Shown: in pieces, positions 6,820 through 7,424 of the stretch
How the letters are laid out: each line of letters starts with the position of its first letter
How positions within the stretch are numbered: the first letter of the stretch is position 1
Source of the DNA: Bacteroidales bacterium
GTDB taxonomy: Bacteria > Bacteroidota > Bacteroidia > Bacteroidales > UBA1402
Direction of reading: 5' to 3'
DNA length: 7,424 bases
Assembly: GCA_023230125.1 (NCBI GenBank)
Contig: JALNXZ010000069.1
Coordinates: 1-7,424, forward strand
The notes under the pieces: model-generated
What the model saw: the letters and a program-made list of their open reading frames with translations, nothing else
The model's database searches: none
Told to the model about the DNA's origin: nothing
Made by a program: the position numbers and the translations under genes

Positions 6820-7424
6820 ATGGCTTAAAAAGCGGATGACAAGTAGTCCGAAAACAGCCATTATCCTGGGAACAGGTCTGGGGGAACTCGTTAAAGAAAT
6901 AAAAATCAGCCTGGAGATACCTTATAAGGATATACCGCATTTCCCGGTGTCAACTGTTGAAGGGCACAGCGGAAAGCTTATCTTCGGCAAACTGGGCAAC
7001 AAAGATATCATGGCCATGCAAGGCCGCTTTCATTATTATGAAGGTTACGATATGAAACAGGTTACTTTTCCGGTTCGGGTCATGAAGGCCATCGGAATCC
7101 AAACCTTGTTTGTGTCAAATGCAGCCGGTGGTATGGGGCAAAAATTCGAAATCGGTGACTTGATGATGATTACTGATCATATCAATCGTTTTCCTGAACA
7201 TCCGCTCCGAGGCATTAATTATAAAGAGCTGGGACCACGTTTCCCTGACATGAGTGACGCTTACTCTAAGTGCCTACAAAAGAAGGCTCTCGAGATTGCT
7301 GCAGAATTGGGCATCAAATTACATCAAGGGGTATATGTCGGTACCTCAGGTCCTACTTTTGAAACCCCTGCCGAATATAAGTACTTCAAAATGATCGGTG
7401 GTGACGCAGTTGGCATGTCAACTG
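6791..7424 (+). CDS. punA: Purine nucleoside phosphorylase (trimeric PNP-I type), 3'-truncated
   Basis: The enzyme cleaves purine nucleosides (typically inosine and guanosine) with phosphate to free base and ribose-1-phosphate, in cytoplasmic purine salvage. The right edge cuts the gene after 211 complete codons; the usual length is about 270, so roughly the last 60 residues are missing. Conserved motifs in order: GTGLG (27-31, phosphate loop), VEGHSG (56-61), GRFHYYEGY (78-86, phosphate-binding Arg79 and His81), NAAGG (110-114), HINRFPEHPLRG (130-141), GPTFETPAEY (187-196, with Glu191 the likely base-binding residue) and GDAVGMST (204-211). These fit PNP better than methylthioadenosine phosphorylase. 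The C-terminal base-binding Asn is beyond the edge. The ATG at 6791 gives MYESINDTAEWLKKR, the N-terminal helix expected in Bacteroidetes homologues. It overlaps the lpxK end by 29 bases in another frame, so translation is probably coupled. A thiL gene often follows in relatives, from memory. Confidence 0.94.
   Translation, partial: MYESINDTAEWLKKRMTSSPKTAIILGTGLGELVKEIKISLEIPYKDIPHFPVSTVEGHSGKLIFGKLGNKDIMAMQGRFHYYEGYDMKQVTFPVRVMKAIGIQTLFVSNAAGGMGQKFEIGDLMMITDHINRFPEHPLRGINYKELGPRFPDMSDAYSKCLQKKALEIAAELGIKLHQGVYVGTSGPTFETPAEYKYFKMIGGDAVGMST

Noticed and set aside
6836..6838. Later ATG as the punA start
   Set aside because: It would delete the N-terminal helix MYESINDTAEWLKKR that fits PNP homologues; the ATG at 6791 is preferred despite the overlap.

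Overview
The window most likely comes from a member of the Bacteroidetes, probably the order Bacteroidales. Three things point that way. The gene order signal peptide peptidase SppA - lipid A kinase LpxK - purine nucleoside phosphorylase is one I know from Bacteroides and relatives. A DUF5723-type outer-membrane protein is present. The starts lack clear Shine-Dalgarno sequences, and a TTTG/TAnnTTTG-like promoter precedes sppA. The DNA is moderately AT-rich and all genes are on the + strand. Genus cannot be settled by eye.

Region 1 (1-3778) holds the end of an envelope transcription unit. A large protein, cut by the left edge, is built from ~160-residue tandem repeats and is predicted to be all-beta and exported. 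After 14 bases comes a 472-residue DUF5723-family protein with a signal peptide and beta-barrel character. A strong intrinsic terminator closes the unit at 3740-3778. The function of this pair is not known to me, and it is the best candidate here for undescribed biology.

Region 2 (3779-7424) is a second unit, with a likely promoter at 3794-3825. It reads sppA (membrane-bound serine/lysine protease that degrades cleaved signal peptides), lpxK (4'-kinase of lipid A synthesis, probably starting at GTG) and punA (purine nucleoside phosphorylase). punA overlaps the end of lpxK by 29 bases and is cut by the right edge. The genes are tightly packed, which suggests co-transcription. sppA and lpxK serve the envelope, while punA serves purine salvage.

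I see no tRNA, rRNA, CRISPR array, insertion sequence or phage gene, and no pseudogene. Most of the window is ordinary chromosomal backbone. The points worth a second look are the repeat architecture of the first protein, its pairing with the DUF5723 protein, and the start and overlap arrangement in the second operon.
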